64,000 nucleotides of DNA from Geosiphon pyriformis (taxonomy: Eukaryota; Glomeromycota; Glomeromycetes; Archaeosporales; Geosiphonaceae): assembly GCA_016748015.1 (NCBI GenBank), contig JAAOMT010000076.1:326485-390484 (forward strand). Reading direction: 5' to 3'. Position numbers and translations under genes: made by a program. Every line of letters starts with the position of its first letter. Within the stretch, counting starts at the first letter, position 1. Below the pieces are notes generated by a model that saw only the letters and a program-made list of their open reading frames with translations, had not been told where the DNA came from and did not search any database. Shown here one piece after another: positions 34,961-48,289 of this stretch.

Positions 34961-37016
34961 GACATTAGAAAATGCATGAAGCACTGATCAAAAAAGATAA
35001 TGATCATATGCTACCTTGCTACATATCCTACATAATTAAGTTTCGAAAATGGCGCTAAGGGGTGAGATGTGATCTATGTTTCACGTGGTTAAAGATTTTC
35101 ATCATAACTGATCATCTGTTAGAATCAAATATGTACATTAAAAACTTTAAACAAAGCAAATATATATAATAGCTTTGGAATTTTGAATAAAGTTTGAACT
35201 TTATTTTGCAGCAGAAATAGTCCTGAATATATGAAACAGTTCCAATAAAAAGCAATTTCTCTACACATTGCAATAGAGTGGGGGTTAGAATTTCTAACAA
35301 AACCTGAATGCAGATCAAAAAGTCAAATTTTTGATTATTAAATGACATAATCAGCAAAATACTAGAAATTATTCGATGACATCCAAGTAGAGCATGAGGT
35401 TTTTACAATTATGGAAAATTTTATCAAGTAAAAAAAAATGACCTGTAGCTCATTTTGGAGGATATAAGCAAGAACAATAATGGTAATTTTAAATTGATAC
35501 AATGATAAGCATTTAAAACTTTTGCCTAGGATAGATGTCCGAGTATTTGATAATTCTTATAATAAAAATGAACATACTTCTGAACTCTTACCAATATTGC
35601 ACCTGAATTATCTCGTTAGTCATAAATATTTAAACCCAAAATATTTGACAAGCCAATTTAAATAACAAAGAATGTGAGTGAAAGAGGCGATTGTAAGGAA
35701 AAAAATTTTTTTTAAAAAATTTAGATTCAGAGATCCTACTTTAAAATGACTTACCGAGACAAACAAATTAATAAATTTCATTTTATTTATATATATGTAT
35801 TCTATTTTTGATACCGAAATTTAAAAGTAGAATATTTGTAATTTTGAAGAAAAAAAAAGGTTTTTTCGAAAATAAATTTTGAAATTTTTACAAATGTCAC
35901 TACAATTTCAAATAAAATTGATTCCTATGAACTTTCCTGGTGACTAAAGGCAGAATATTTCTTACTATTAATTAATTAAAAACTTTGCTGTTTCAAAAGT
36001 TACACACACAAAAAATAAGAAACTTTAGAATTTAAAAAAATAAAATATATAAAATTAAATTTTAAATGCTTTATTGAAAAGAATTCTTAAAAAATCAATT
36101 ATAAACTATTTCCAATTTTAAAATTAAGCTATTAACTTAAAATCAAGTATAGAAAAATTTTTTATTTAAACTATAATATTTCTTAAACCAATAAAAATGT
36201 CAAAAAAAGTTGTCTATTACTATAAATGAGGATATTTTAATGAAAATTGATCATTATAAATTTTTTTTCAAATTTATAATTATAAAATTAAATTGTGCAC
36301 CATTTTTTTATGGTGAAAATTATTGGTTATTATTAATAAATTTAGAATTTAAAAAAAAAATTAATTCCCCCTTTGTGATCTCATGATAGTAATGACAATA
36401 GATTCAATAAAATTTTTTATTTTTTGCAAATAAAAATGAATATCTCAAACCTGATTAACTAAACTTGAATTAAGCTTTCTTGTTAAATTTACCTCTCATT
36501 ATAAAAATGGAACTCAATAAAATTCTCAGCCGTTGACGGCATGCAGCTATAACCTTTAAGTAGGTCTCTATTATCACACACAATTGTTTAATGAAAAAGT
36601 TTGAAGTTATGATAAAAGTCATTAGACTCTCGATCAATGCAATCGCGGAATGAGATTCTGGTTACAAGTCTACGCCCACGAGCATTATATGCAGGAAAGG
36701 TTTTATTTGTCCAGTTATAAAATTATAGTGACTCATTGTTTTTTAATGGGAAAGGTTTCCAAAATCATTCATGCTACCTTGACATTTGACACAATGATAA
36801 TACTCAAATACTATTTATACTCAAGTGTGACAAAATACTCATCTTTGATTTTTAGTCGCCTAAATCTACATATAAATCCAATAGAGAAGAAAAAAAAATT
36901 CAGCGCTCTCGTTCTCTTTTTTGTGAGGTGAAAAAAAAATTTTTCACTCTTCACGTTCGCTCTATATTTTATGGCTAATTTCGTCAGCAGGATTTTGATA
37001 CAGTAATAAAAAAATC

Positions 37017-37930
37017 ATGTCTTTGGTTCGTAAAAATAGAACAATAGCATGCCTTCGTTGCCGTGAAAGCAAGACAAAATGTACAGGGGAACCAATTTGT
37101 CATCGTTGTCATAAATTTAGATTCAAATGTGTTTTCCCTGTTGCCAACAAAAAACGTGGACCGCAGCAACGCTATGGGATGTTTTTGGAATCACGAGTAA
37201 CTTGTCATACCAAAATTCCTGCAGAAAGAATAGTCAATAAATTACCAACTGTCTTTAAAATTTTACAATATAATTCAAAAAGTGATCACATGATCACATC
37301 ATCAGATAAGATTCCTTTCTATCAACCCTTCTATGATTTACCTTCAATCAACCAACCAAAACCTTCGGCTTCATGGAATGAAAGGATGGTTTCTAATGAG
37401 ATCCAAAAATATTGTAATCATAAACCGAATCAAACCTGCATGAAATGTAATGTTGCAAATGGCCTGAATATGTTAGGTATGCGTTGCATAATTTTTTTGA
37501 CATGTTAATACATAGCTGTTCAAGCAAAATTCATTACAAAAAATTCTAAGAAACATGAACAAATTTCTTTTTAGGATATTCCGATTGCCCACAGGTTCAG
37601 TTTGCAAACCCGAATTGCAAAAAAACTTTTCTCAACTCTCTAGAATTGTTTCCTAAAAAAAATTCCTTCTTAGAAAACCCCAACATCCACCCAAAAATTT
37701 CATCAATTTTCGAAAAGGGCTCTCAATCCGGAATATTTGAAGAATTCGTTACCCTCCCTTTATTGGATCTTAATTATCCATTATATCCTAGTATCTCAGC
37801 TTTGGCCATGAATCAATTTCCTCTGGTTGTGCCGTTATCCTCGTCTTCAATCTTTGACGGCAAGATCAGCAAAGGGAACTCAGATACAACATTAAAAAGT
37901 GACTATTTCGAGGATCACTCCCTATCTTGA
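37017..37930 (+). CDS. Zn2Cys6 transcription factor 2 (271 aa, one intron)
   Basis: Exons are 37017-37476 and 37575-37930, separated by a 98-nt GT-AG intron that splits a glycine codon. The joined frame gives 271 residues. Cysteines 12, 15, 22, 28, 31 and 38 have exactly the same numbers and spacing as in the factor at 21693. The loop RESKTK replaces RRRKAR, and the cluster is again followed by a basic KKRGPQ segment. The remainder is low-complexity with two extra cysteine pairs near the intron (CNHKPNQTCMKC). No central regulatory domain is present. It should be a nuclear DNA-binding regulator. Intron phase and cysteine spacing make it a paralogue of factor 1, but outside the zinc cluster the two are strongly diverged. 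Confidence 0.88.
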
Positions 37931-39650
37931 AGCTACCTTGATTATCAGACTTTTCAAAAATGCCCATTAGAATATCTATGTGATAAATTTTATTAGTGAC
38001 TATTTTGGCACGGTTAAGAAACTCAATGGAAAAAATTATAAAATTTTGACGAAACTCATTTATAATAAGCTTAAATTTACGCAACCGAGTTTTTACATGG
38101 AGATTTATTCTTTTAAGCATTAAAAATAAGACCAATATGTCATAAGGACGAATATCTATAAAATTGAAAGCATGTTCTTCCAGTTTAACGGACCGGTTTT
38201 CACCTAATTGATCAACTTCGCGTTTTATTTCAAGTCATTATTTTTTAGTCAATTCTCTTTGACTAGATAGTACCTTTAATTCGTTTTATTTGCCATAATA
38301 AAATATTTAGCACAGGTCAAATCAAAATTTTTGATGAATTGAATTTTCGAAAATTCTCAAGGTCAGATTGTGAAATTAATTAATGTTTGCCTTGTGTAAA
38401 AGATCTATCTTAAATTTCGATAAAGCTTTGAGGGCTTTGAAGTTTTGAATAAATTAATTTCACATTGACTACGCGGATAAACTTGATACCCTGAAAAAAT
38501 CGCTATAAAATATAATTGCCAATTCCTTTGAAAAATATATTAAAGTTTAGAATCTTATGGTCAAATACGATACTAAATTATCTCCGGTTTTTATAAAACC
38601 AAGAATAGTTCTTGAAGAGCTGTAAGCTACAATTTGACAAATTAATTGAAGTCTACAAGTCTTTTAAAACTTTTAAGTTGTGAAAAAATTCTTAAAAACT
38701 AAAAAAATGATCATTTTAATATTATAACAGTTGTGTAATTAAAAAACAAAAAACAAAAATATTAATTAATAATAATTATGAAAATACAAAACAAATGAAT
38801 AACATGTTTTATGGTTTTAATGAAATAAGATTTATTTGCTTTTATGAAAAAAATTAAAAGATTTAACCAATAAATTAGTATAGGCGTTAAATAATTTAAT
38901 AAATTAATAATTTTATTTTTCAATTTGAACCTTAAAATATAATAGAATTTATCAAAAAATACAGTTATCAAAATTTTTATTTAATAAAATTTACTTTTAT
39001 ATATTAGATCTATTAAGAGTCATCTAAATATAATAAATAGTAAAATAAGTATTAAAAATAGCATAAGTATAAAATTTTATTGTAATAATTTCTTATCTTT
39101 TAGGCAAATAAACTAGATAAATAAATTTTTAATGTATGATAATTAAATTAAAAGACCAATTAATAAACCAATCTTTAGAAAAATCAATCATTTTTAATTT
39201 AAACTGCACTGGATGAATAATTTGTTGCTTATTATTACTTTATGTATTTACTTGATTTTAAAAACTGCAACTTCTTAGTTATAGGCTTGTAATTATACAA
39301 AACTTTAAGTTAAACTAATTTTAAAAAAACTTTTTTGGCAATAGAATAATATTAAAATAAGCATTTCAATACTTTTCAATAAGTTTAGGATAAAAAGATT
39401 GAATGAAAAAGAAGATAATTTCAGGTTTTTTGTTATTTAGAATAGTCTTTATAAAAAATTATAAAAACAATTATAATAAAAAGCTATTAGAAAATATTGA
39501 TTTGAGCTTTTTTATTAAATTAGTTATTATTTTTAAGTACTTTAAAAATATTTTTGGGTTTTTTTTGCTTTTATTCTTATAAATTTTTGATTTCTCCAAA
39601 TATGTTATTTTCAATGATATTATTATGATTGAAATTTTTATTTTTTAAGT
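37931..39650. other. Intergenic stretch after zinc-cluster gene 2
   Basis: Up to about 38700 the composition is normal for intergenic DNA here. Beyond that it becomes extremely AT-rich. No gene is recognised in either part. Confidence 0.5.
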
Positions 39651-39654
39651 TTTA

Positions 39655-39780
39655 TATTTAATTAGCTATATTTAATCACATGTATTAACCAATGATGTCA
39701 TTATTTAGCCATCCTATTTTTAGAATTAGTTATTGATGTAATTATTGACCTAATTATTGATCTCTTTTTAAGAATATATA
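39655..39780 (+). repeat. Period-12 array followed by a TATA-like box (copy 1)
   Basis: Units of 12 bp (tagttattgatg, taattattgacc, taattattgatc) stand head to tail after an attagctat...tttagaattag leader. They are followed by tttttaagaatatataagt. The same leader and array occur at 41268-41405 and inverted at 49665-49850. It may be part of an LTR or a transposon end. Confidence 0.6.
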
Positions 39781-42334
39781 AGTAAAACTTTTTAAAAGCA
39801 CTAACATAAGGTATAGAATTATACTAGTGTGTTATTTTTTCTTAACAGCACAATTTTTTTCCATCTCTAAATTTTCTTATTACTTTTTGGAAAAAATAGT
39901 GACTGAAATATTTATAAACCTGATCTTATATATTGAATTCTTATTATTTCAATTTGTTTATTAAAGTTGAATTATCTTCATATTATTTTTATTGTTATAC
40001 AATACTGTTTTTTTTGCTATCTATTAGCATGTTATAACTAATTATAAAAATATTAAACTCACATTTAATTAAAATAATAAACCGTTTTTATTTTTTAAAA
40101 CATTATAATAAGAATTATTTTTTTACAAGAATTACTTTTTTTTAATTTAACTTTAAAAATCAATATTCTCTATTTTTTATAAAAATAAAAATCATGAATT
40201 ATTGCTAATTGGTTTTTATTTTCTGTTTAGCTTTTTAGAATTATTCCAATTATATGAACTCATAAAAATTTTGTGTTTTTTATGTTTTTTAAAAGAATAA
40301 TATATACTGCTAAACAAAGTTTTTATTTTTAAATTTTTTGGCATTTGAAATTTTCTAGAACTTTCTTATTATTCTTTTAAATCTTTAATAATCTGATAAA
40401 TTTTTTATATTCTATTAGAATTTCATCTTTTTATATTTATTATAGTCATAAAAAAACAGAAAGTCTATTATGTCAATAATTTTTTTATGATTAAATTGTT
40501 TTTACAAGTCGGATAAAATTTTTTTGCTTTTACAAATAGTACAATTGTATTTCTTACCATTTTTTTCCATAGTAATTACAATTATACTTAAATAATTCAC
40601 AGTTTTTTTAACAGTTTAATATAATTCTAATCTATTAATTAAGATCTGTATCTTTTATAATTGAAATATATTGGGTTTTGGTTTTATATTTTCTGTTTTA
40701 ATTTTTTTATAAAATACTACAAATGTTAAAATAATATTTTTCACAATTTTTAATATATTTATTTGTTAACACAACTAAAATTTTAATATTTAAATCTAAT
40801 TTCTAAAAAGTTAATTGTAAGTTCAAAAAGAAATTTCAGATTTGAATTCTTGTGTATTATTAATCTGTTTAATTTATCAAATTAATTTACAAATTTTTAT
40901 TTAAAAAGTTCTTAAAATTTGAATGAAACTTTTTATCTCTTTTAAAAATATAACTAAACTTTCATATTAACTACTATTTGTTGTAATACAATCTTATTAT
41001 TTAAAAGCAAAATTCAATGTTTAAATTAAATTTGGGTTATTTTGAAAATAAGTTATTATTATGTAATTATAATTAAATTGCTTTTAATAAATTTATAAAC
41101 AATGCTTTTCAATCAACACAATTTGTTTTAAAATAATAAAACAAAATTTATTTTTTTAAATTATTGAATTTATCAAAAATATATTTTTAAAAATGTGCAA
41201 ATAATAAAATATTTTGCAAATTAAATATTATTATTATTTAATTTTTCAATTTTTAATGATCTTATTTATATTTAAACATATATTAGCTATTAATATTATA
41301 TATTTAATCATTTTATTTTTAGAATTAGTTATTGGTTTAACTATTAATTTGTTTATTGGCTTAATTTCTAACTTAATTATTAATTGGTTTATTATTATTT
41401 TTTAAAAAAAACATAAACAAATTTTTTATAACTTAAAAAGCATTTAGCAAAAATTAATTAATTAATATGATTAACTTAATTTTATTTTATAAATTTGATT
41501 AAAACTTTTTTTGATATTTTTATTACTATACATAATTTATTATTTTGCTATATATTAATTTGTTACTTTAATTTGTAACAATATATAAAACAAAATTTTA
41601 AAATTATTACAAATAATAATAAATTAAATTTGTTATCTTGAACATAAGAATTATATACAATAAGCATTAAAAGTAATATCTAAATTTTTATGTTGTAATA
41701 CATATAAATTAAATATTTTTTTATTGCTTACTTTAAATAAATTTCTATCAAAATGGTTAAAAAATTATATGCTATTAATTTGAATATAATAAATACATAA
41801 AAACATTTTTTAATATAAAAATATCTTTTAAAATTATTAAAAAGTGCAAAAAATCAATAAATTAATACATATTATATATAAATAATTCAAAAATTTTCAA
41901 GCTTTTAAGGTTAGATTCTTTTTTAAAAAGTAATTATTAAAGATTAAAAAAAGTCAATTGCATATTTATTAACCAGATTGCTTTGTGAAATATAAAAATA
42001 AAATTTTGTATTTATTTTATCTCAAGTACTTTTTTTTTTATTTTTAACAGATTTTTTGTTGTTTATATGTATTTCAAATTACTTCTTTACATACCACTTA
42101 AACTTTTTTATTTTTTATTTGTATGATTAAAACAATATTATAATACCAACTACTAGTATTTAACTTATATTTATTTAATTTCACTTTTAATTAAAAATAG
42201 AATATAAATAAAACAATTTTTAAAAGAAACTTCCACTTTGCATAAAACACTTTTAGCATTCAGCTGTTTTACTGAGCTGTTATTATAAACTTTGATGCTA
42301 TTAATATTCAAACCAACCAGACTTTTTTCTGATA
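39781..42334. other. Extremely AT-rich repeat-like stretch
   Basis: No genes. It holds the second period-12 array (41268-41405). The texture suggests heavily mutated transposon DNA, but I could not read protein motifs here. Confidence 0.5.
41268..41405 (+). repeat. Period-12 array (copy 2)
   Basis: Same leader as copy 1 (ttagctatta...tttagaattag), then about six degenerate 12-bp units such as tagttattggtt, taactattaatt, tgtttattggct and taattattaatt. The TATA-like box of copies 1 and 3 is not preserved. Confidence 0.6.
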
Positions 42335-42705
42335 ACAGAGATTACTGCCAATTTGGAAAAACTTTTCTTATATTGCTCAATCTCTTAATTATCATTTATT
42401 CAAAAATGTAAAATACAAATAGACTAAAAAAAGCAAAAATTTTTTAATTACTTTAAGCAAAAGCTTATAAAAGGCAGAATTTTGGTCTATCTTAATTTTC
42501 GAAAGAAAATTATTTTTACAATAAATGTTTTTCAAATTGGAATTGGAGCCATTTTATTTAGACTTAATAAAAACAGCAAAGAATATGTAGTTGTTTATGC
42601 CAGCGGAAATCTTAAATCTGCTAAGAAAAGATAAAAATAAATGTTTAGTAATTGTATAAACTGTTAAAAGTATTTCTGACAATACTTAATCTTTAACCCA
42701 TTTAA
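42335..42705 (+). mobile_element. Ty3/gypsy reverse transcriptase/RNase H relic
   Basis: Read through stops and frameshifts, 42340-42520 follows the end of a gypsy reverse transcriptase (the YYR-x-F region and the following connection). At 42539-42598 the window directly encodes GIGAILFRLNKNSKEYVVVY, then ASGNLKSAKK. This is the start of the RNase H domain (GIGAVLSQ...YASRSL in intact elements). The catalytic aspartate region just before it is damaged. It differs from the chromodomain-type copies near 53-57 kb, whose counterpart has a different linker. It ends within about 390 bp of the first exon of the transporter gene. Confidence 0.75.
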
Positions 42706-43092
42706 TATTGTAACTACTTATAAAAAATTTATCGGGTTATTTAAAAAAATCCACTAAAAAGTAAATATGTTAGATGAATTACCATTATACAATTTTATAT
42801 CCACAAAATATAGAATATTATTCTTAAATTCAAAAAAAAGTACTAAAATTCTGATGATATTCATGCATTTTGCGCAACTTTGATGAGATATTAAAAATCT
42901 TACCAGAAAAAAAGTAACCAATACAAATATTTGTATTGAAAGTTTCCTATATTTAACAATAATATAAATAGAGAAAAATATTTGTCAGAAATGATTAGAT
43001 TTCAATAAGTATATAAATGAAAACTATACAATCGAAATGATAGTTTTCTGTAAAACCTTCTTTCAAAAAAGCTAAAAATTTTATAGTGAAAC

Positions 43093-44568
43093 ATGGATTT
43101 TTGGAAATTATTACTTTTTTCGACTGAGGTTTGAAATATGGAAATTCAAAGAAAAGATAGAAGTTTATTTTTTATTTTTTCAATTTTACAATAAAATTTG
43201 TATAATTTTTTAGTCAAGTTCGCTTATGTTGCTTGTATGTTTAGCCGGATATTTTGGCGCAAGGGTTAAAATTTTGACACCTATTGTAGAGGAGGTAATT
43301 TATTTAAAGGTTCAATTAATGATTAATATTAAGAAGTCTTTTCCTAATAACATTCAACAAATTTTGAAATTTAATATTTTTATAGGGTTTATCTAAATTG
43401 ACAGTCCAGTTTTTACTACCATGTTTATTATTTTCAAAAGTTGCCAAAATAATTGATCTTGAAGCTATGATTCGTCTATGGCCCCTTCCAGCTTTTTTCA
43501 TTCTATTTAATTTAATCGGTGCAATACTTGGTGTTATAGGAGGGAAATTCTTGGGACTTTCCGGATCTCATACAAAATTCGTGGCAAATGGAATAATGTT
43601 TAATAATGTTTCGAGTTTGCCAATTAGTTTGATTCAGGGTTTAACGACCACAGAGGCTATGAAAGTTCTTTTGATGAATGAAATGGATACGCCGGTGAAA
43701 GCAGCTAGTCGTGGAATGTCATATACTTTGCTCAATATATTGTTTTCATCTATTATCAGGTATGTAAATTATACGACATTTCAAAAGTTTTTTGCATCAT
43801 ACTTGTTTGTTTGTTTATTAGTTATTTATTTATTTATTTGCTTGTTTTTATTAAAAATCATAACTAATAACAATAATTTCATTTGATAGGTTTAGTCTAG
43901 GAACTTATATGACAAAAAAAGAGTCAAACGTGGTTACAGCACAACCGTCAGATCAAGGATCACTGAATGAAAATTCCCTGCTTTTGCCTCATCCTCAACA
44001 TAAAGATAAAAAGAACAGATCTGTGTTCTCAATAAGCATATGTGTTATAAATAAAATTCGAAATTTTATGAACCCTCCACTTTATGCTGCTATCTTAGCA
44101 ATAGTTGTCGGTATAATAACTCCTTTCAAAAAAATATTCTTTGGGACATCAGCACCATTATACCCATCAATCACACATGCGATAGAATACATTGGCGAAA
44201 TCACAATTCCAGTAACACTTTTATGTCTCGGTGCTCAGATGAAGAATTTTTCTCCTCTCAAGAATCGATCAATGTTACCAGCTATCTCTTATATATTATT
44301 ATGCCGATTTATTATTATGCCGGCAATCGCGATCGTTTTAGTTATTTTAACACGCAATTGGTATTTTCAAGATCCGATGCTATGGTTTGTCCTGATGTTA
44401 TCGGCAAGTGGTCCAAGCGCTATCAATATTATTAATATCGCACAAATTACTGGCACTTTTCAGGAAGAAACTACAGCCTTGTTGTTGTATTCTTATTTAG
44501 TAACAACACCAATTTTAGTTGCTTATCTGGTGATTATGTTATCGATTATTGGGGAAATTTTATACTGA
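43093..44568 (+). CDS. Auxin efflux carrier (AEC/PIN-like) family transporter, four exons
   Basis: Exons are 43093-43128, 43214-43294, 43386-43759 and 43890-44568. The introns are 85, 91 and 130 nt, all GT-AG, and the joined frame is 389 residues. The N-terminal half has about five hydrophobic helices with VCLAGYFGA, then LPCLLFSKVA, then FNNVSSLPISLIQGL. The last two are conserved marks of fungal auxin-efflux-carrier-like proteins. A hydrophilic loop of about 40 residues follows, rich in Q, N, H and K. The C-terminal half carries NPPLYAAILA, LLCLGAQM and GPSAINIINIAQ plus four or five helices. Fungal members sit in ER or other internal membranes and their substrates are mostly undefined. The first exon (12 codons) is the least certain part; the other splices are fixed by frame and family conservation. 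Confidence 0.88.
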
Positions 44569-45858
44569 CCATTAATGAAAGGATGGGATATAAAAAAAAT
44601 TTCTAAATGAGATTTCTGGGAAAAATTTAGATTTAATTATATTATTTTTTTATATTCTTAGTCTTCTTTCACAGATTAATGGAATTTAGTCTACGAAACA
44701 TATGTCTAACATTAACCGAGTAAATATGTCTTATCAGTAAATTTTGATTATCTCGGTTTGTCAAAAAAACTTTTGACTCTTTAGTCTTTGATAAACATAA
44801 GGAAAAAGCTCGAAAAGGCAAATTAGAAAATTTAAGTTGATTTGACATGAATCTTACTTTTAAAAACATAAGGGTAATTTTCGAGGTTTTAGTAATTGTA
44901 AAAGAAGTTTAATAACATCACTAAAAGAAAAACCCTCATTCCCATATGTCATACAATTATTATATATAACTTGAAGTAATTTACACATCTCCAATATTTG
45001 CAAGTTACATGCAAGACCCCTCAAAAAATTAAATTTTAGTAGTATTTTTCATTCCAAAATTTGTCGTCTAAAATCTGAAACTTGAATGTTTTAAATCTTT
45101 TTGATGACGAAAGTACATTACTCTCCCAACTGCCATTTTATCTCCCGAAAATTTTGAAATTAACTAATCTTTAAGTATCAGTGTTTTTGCCGTCAATTAA
45201 CGAGGAAAAATTTTATTAACCCTAATCAATCAGCAGTTTCATAAGTTATGTTGTTTTTTTTGCTGCTAGCTTTATTGACTGTTTTTTCTTTGAGGTTCAA
45301 AATTTTTGTTGCAATTTGCTTTATTAGAGGGTTCAATAATACACAAAATAACAGTTACAAATAAATGTTCTATAATTTACCCGCGATCGGAGCCTAGTCG
45401 ATTTCTCAGTAAAACTTGAATCAAAGAATGCCCTTTTTTAATAATACACGACCAAATTGTGTTTTTTGGGCCAAAATTAATATGATTCTGAGATTTAGCT
45501 GTTGCCAATGGATTATTAATATTTATTTGGAACAAGATCAAAAAAAAAATTTTACTTTTAATTTTAATTTTATAGCCTTCAAGATTGAGATTATATAATT
45601 TCACCCTTTATCCGAAAACACTAAAAGCGACGTGTAAAAATGGTCAAGATATAAAAAACTTGATGTTTTATCAAATTTATATTATTTTTTCTTAAAAAGA
45701 TAATAATCGGGTAGTTAATATGACTATTAACATCTTACAATATGAATATGGTATATTTCTAATACATAAATTTGTGACCTCGGATTATTTCAATCTACAA
45801 CAATGAAGCAACAACAGCAACATCAAACTTAGAAACAACAGCAGGAGTGGAGAAATAG
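44569..45858. other. Intergenic stretch after the transporter gene
   Basis: Open frames at 44669-44869 (-) and 45377-45604 (-) have no recognisable domain and I do not call them genes. A CAA-rich stretch at about 45800-45845 leads into the kinase relic. Confidence 0.5.
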
Positions 45859-46012
45859 ATATATGAAGTGATCCCATACATTCGACCAGAAATTTTCAGA
45901 GAAGAAAAGTTTACTATGGCTGGTGATATTTATAGTTATGAAATGTTTATTATAGAAATTGGCAACAAGAAAGCCTTTCTTTCATAATTGTTTCCATGAT
46001 CAAATTCCTAAA
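45859..46012 (+). pseudogene. Protein kinase relic (activation segment)
   Basis: The plus strand encodes IYEVIPYIRPEIFREEKFTM followed by AGDIYSYEM. This matches kinase subdomains VIII-IX: the APE motif appears as RPE, and D-x-Y-S-x-E/G-M is preserved. A stop precedes it directly. After about 35 codons the frame shifts; the continuation NCFHDQIPK fits the next conserved stretch in another frame. The sequence resembles the large, expanded tyrosine-kinase-like family of arbuscular mycorrhizal fungi, so it is a useful taxonomic clue. No N-lobe or catalytic loop is left. Confidence 0.75.
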
Positions 46013-46984
46013 TTAAAATATAACTATAATAAATTTTTAACAACAATTGAATTTAGATAACCAAAAAATAAAACAAGTTTGACTATTAATTTGAAAAACC
46101 AAAATTTTAATTTTAAAAATAATACAACCAAACAAAAAATTACCCAATTTGGGTTTTAAAAATATTATAAAAAATAATTTTTTTTTGTTTAAAAAATTTT
46201 AATCCTGTTTTTATTAACACAAATTAACAAACAAAAACAGTTTTAAAAAATTCAAAAATTTTAAATTAAATAATAGTATATTATTAAAAATTAATAAATT
46301 TTAGTTTAACACTAATATATTTACTAAAAATATTCTTAATACTATTAAAAAATATTATAAAAAAGCAAAAAGAAAAATTATAAAATTTATTACAATATTA
46401 AGAATGACAAAAAAAATAAAATTATCAAATTGAATTTTAATAGTGGTATTTAAAAAATTCTGAAATATAATTTTCATATAAAAAATTTAATATTATTTTT
46501 AAAAACCAATTTATATTAATAAAATCAAACAAAAATTAAACCACTGTCTTTATTTAAATTATCTTAATCTTAACAGTTATATTAAACACCAAAACAAAAA
46601 TCATTTATTTAGAAAGCTTTTAACAATTACTAATTGTTTTAAGTTCTATAAAATTAATAACATTTTTAAAAACCAAAAAAAATGTTTAATTTCTATTTTG
46701 TTAATTTAATTTTTGTAATTTATTAATTAAATTTATATGTAAAAACATAATTTGTTTTGTTTTTAAAACCAGCAAAAATTAATTAAACCTAAATATATTA
46801 AACAATACAGCTATATACTAATTTAAATTAACTTTTGCAAATATATTGCTATTATTATTATTTAAAATAGAAAAAAATTTGTTGTTTTAACCAAAATAGA
46901 ATTAAATACTATAATTACTATTATTGGAATAAAGCTTACTAAATTACCAAAAAATTAAAAAAGACTAATAAATAAATTTAACTT

Positions 46985-47220
46985 TAATAAGAAAATTAAA
47001 TTTGTAGAAATTTAATATACAAAATTAGTTTTATAAATATTTCAGTTGCTATTTTTTTAAAAGATAAAAAAATAGTTTGTATTATTAATAAAAGATAATA
47101 TAAATATTGTAATTATATGTCTTATGTTGGTATTTTTATAATTTAATAACAGATATTATTTATATATTTTAGTAAACATTTATTCAATATACTTTATAAA
47201 GCTAACAATATACAAATTAA
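46985..47220 (+). repeat. Diverged repeat, copy 1 (partner 49235-49470)
   Basis: Shares the ordered blocks 'ataaatatttcagttg/attat', 'taataaaagataa', 'tttattcaatatacttta/cacaaa' with 49235-49470, in direct orientation. Confidence 0.7.
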
Positions 47221-48289
47221 GAAAAAAAATAATAAAATAATTAAGATAATCAAAAATTAAAAGTTTAATCATACCAGTAGTATTTTAAAAAAAAAATATA
47301 TGTTTTTTAGCAACAAAAAACTCCTTTATATTTAATTTATTTAAAAATAATGATTTGAAAATATTATTTAGCTGTTTTTATTGTTAAATAGTCTTTTTAA
47401 GTAGTAATATTATTAAAGACTATAAAAAAACAAATGTTGTTTCTTTTTTACTTTTTGTTTTAGCCGTAATTATAAAAATATAAAAAAAAGCTTTTTATTT
47501 TAATAAAAATCTTTATTTATGGTGAAATTTTTTTAAAATTAATGTAAAAATTATAAGTTATTTAATATTTTACAAAATTTTATAAATTTTTTTTAATGAC
47601 TTTAAAAAACTACCAAATTTGTAAAAAAATTATTAATTATGTTATTATTATTATATAATAAAATAATACCAAATTTAATTTTAAATTTTAAAAATTTTTA
47701 AGCATATTAATATTTTAAACTTCAAAAATAGAATTTAAGAATTTAAATTTTTTTTATTATTTGTAGAAAAAATAATTCAAGTTATTACAGATTATATTAA
47801 ATTAGTTAAATTTTGAAACCCAAATTTTTTTTAAAAATTAACTTAGAATTAATAATAGCAATAATTGCTTTTTTAAAGAACGAGTTTTAATAATAATCAT
47901 ATTTATAACATTTTTTGAACTTAAAAAATATTTAATTTTGTTAATTAATACTAATTGTTATTTTTAATTTAATATAATTAATATTTTTTTGTAAATATTA
48001 TTTATATTAATTATAAATATTTTAAGAATAATAATAATTAACAAAAATTATAATAAAATAAAGAATTTTTGATAATTAATTTTAAAAATTGGTTTAAAAA
48101 TTCTAAACAATAATAAATTTAAATAAATATTAATAAAGTATAATATTTTATTAATATTTAAATATTGTTAATAAACATAATAATAATAATAAATTATTAA
48201 AAAACTCTTTTTTTTTTGTATTTTCATAATTACAACTAAAACAAAAATAAAAAAAAGTTTTTTTTTGTATTTTTATAATCACAATTAAA

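Larger units (their letters stand above)
33438..37016. other. Intergenic stretch before zinc-cluster gene 2
   Basis: Includes trinucleotide runs near 33988-34012, 34208-34240 and 34928-34960. Open frames at 34643 (+), 35112 (-) and 36650 (+) lack domains and gene-like splicing. The last ~450 bp is the probable promoter of zinc-cluster gene 2. It contains gccgttgacggc (about 36529-36540), an inverted repeat with CGG-like ends. Confidence 0.5.

Noticed and set aside
35112-36931. Open frames at 35112-35357 (-) and 36650-36931 (+)
   Set aside because: No recognisable domain, no splice continuation and composition of intergenic DNA.
41214-41405. 63-residue hydrophobic open frame
   Set aside because: It lies in the period-12 repeat array; the leucine/isoleucine-rich protein is a by-product of AT-rich repeats.
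42335-42500. Initially read as a gypsy integrase core
   Set aside because: The adjacent downstream RNase H start fixes the order; the stretch fits the end of reverse transcriptase better.
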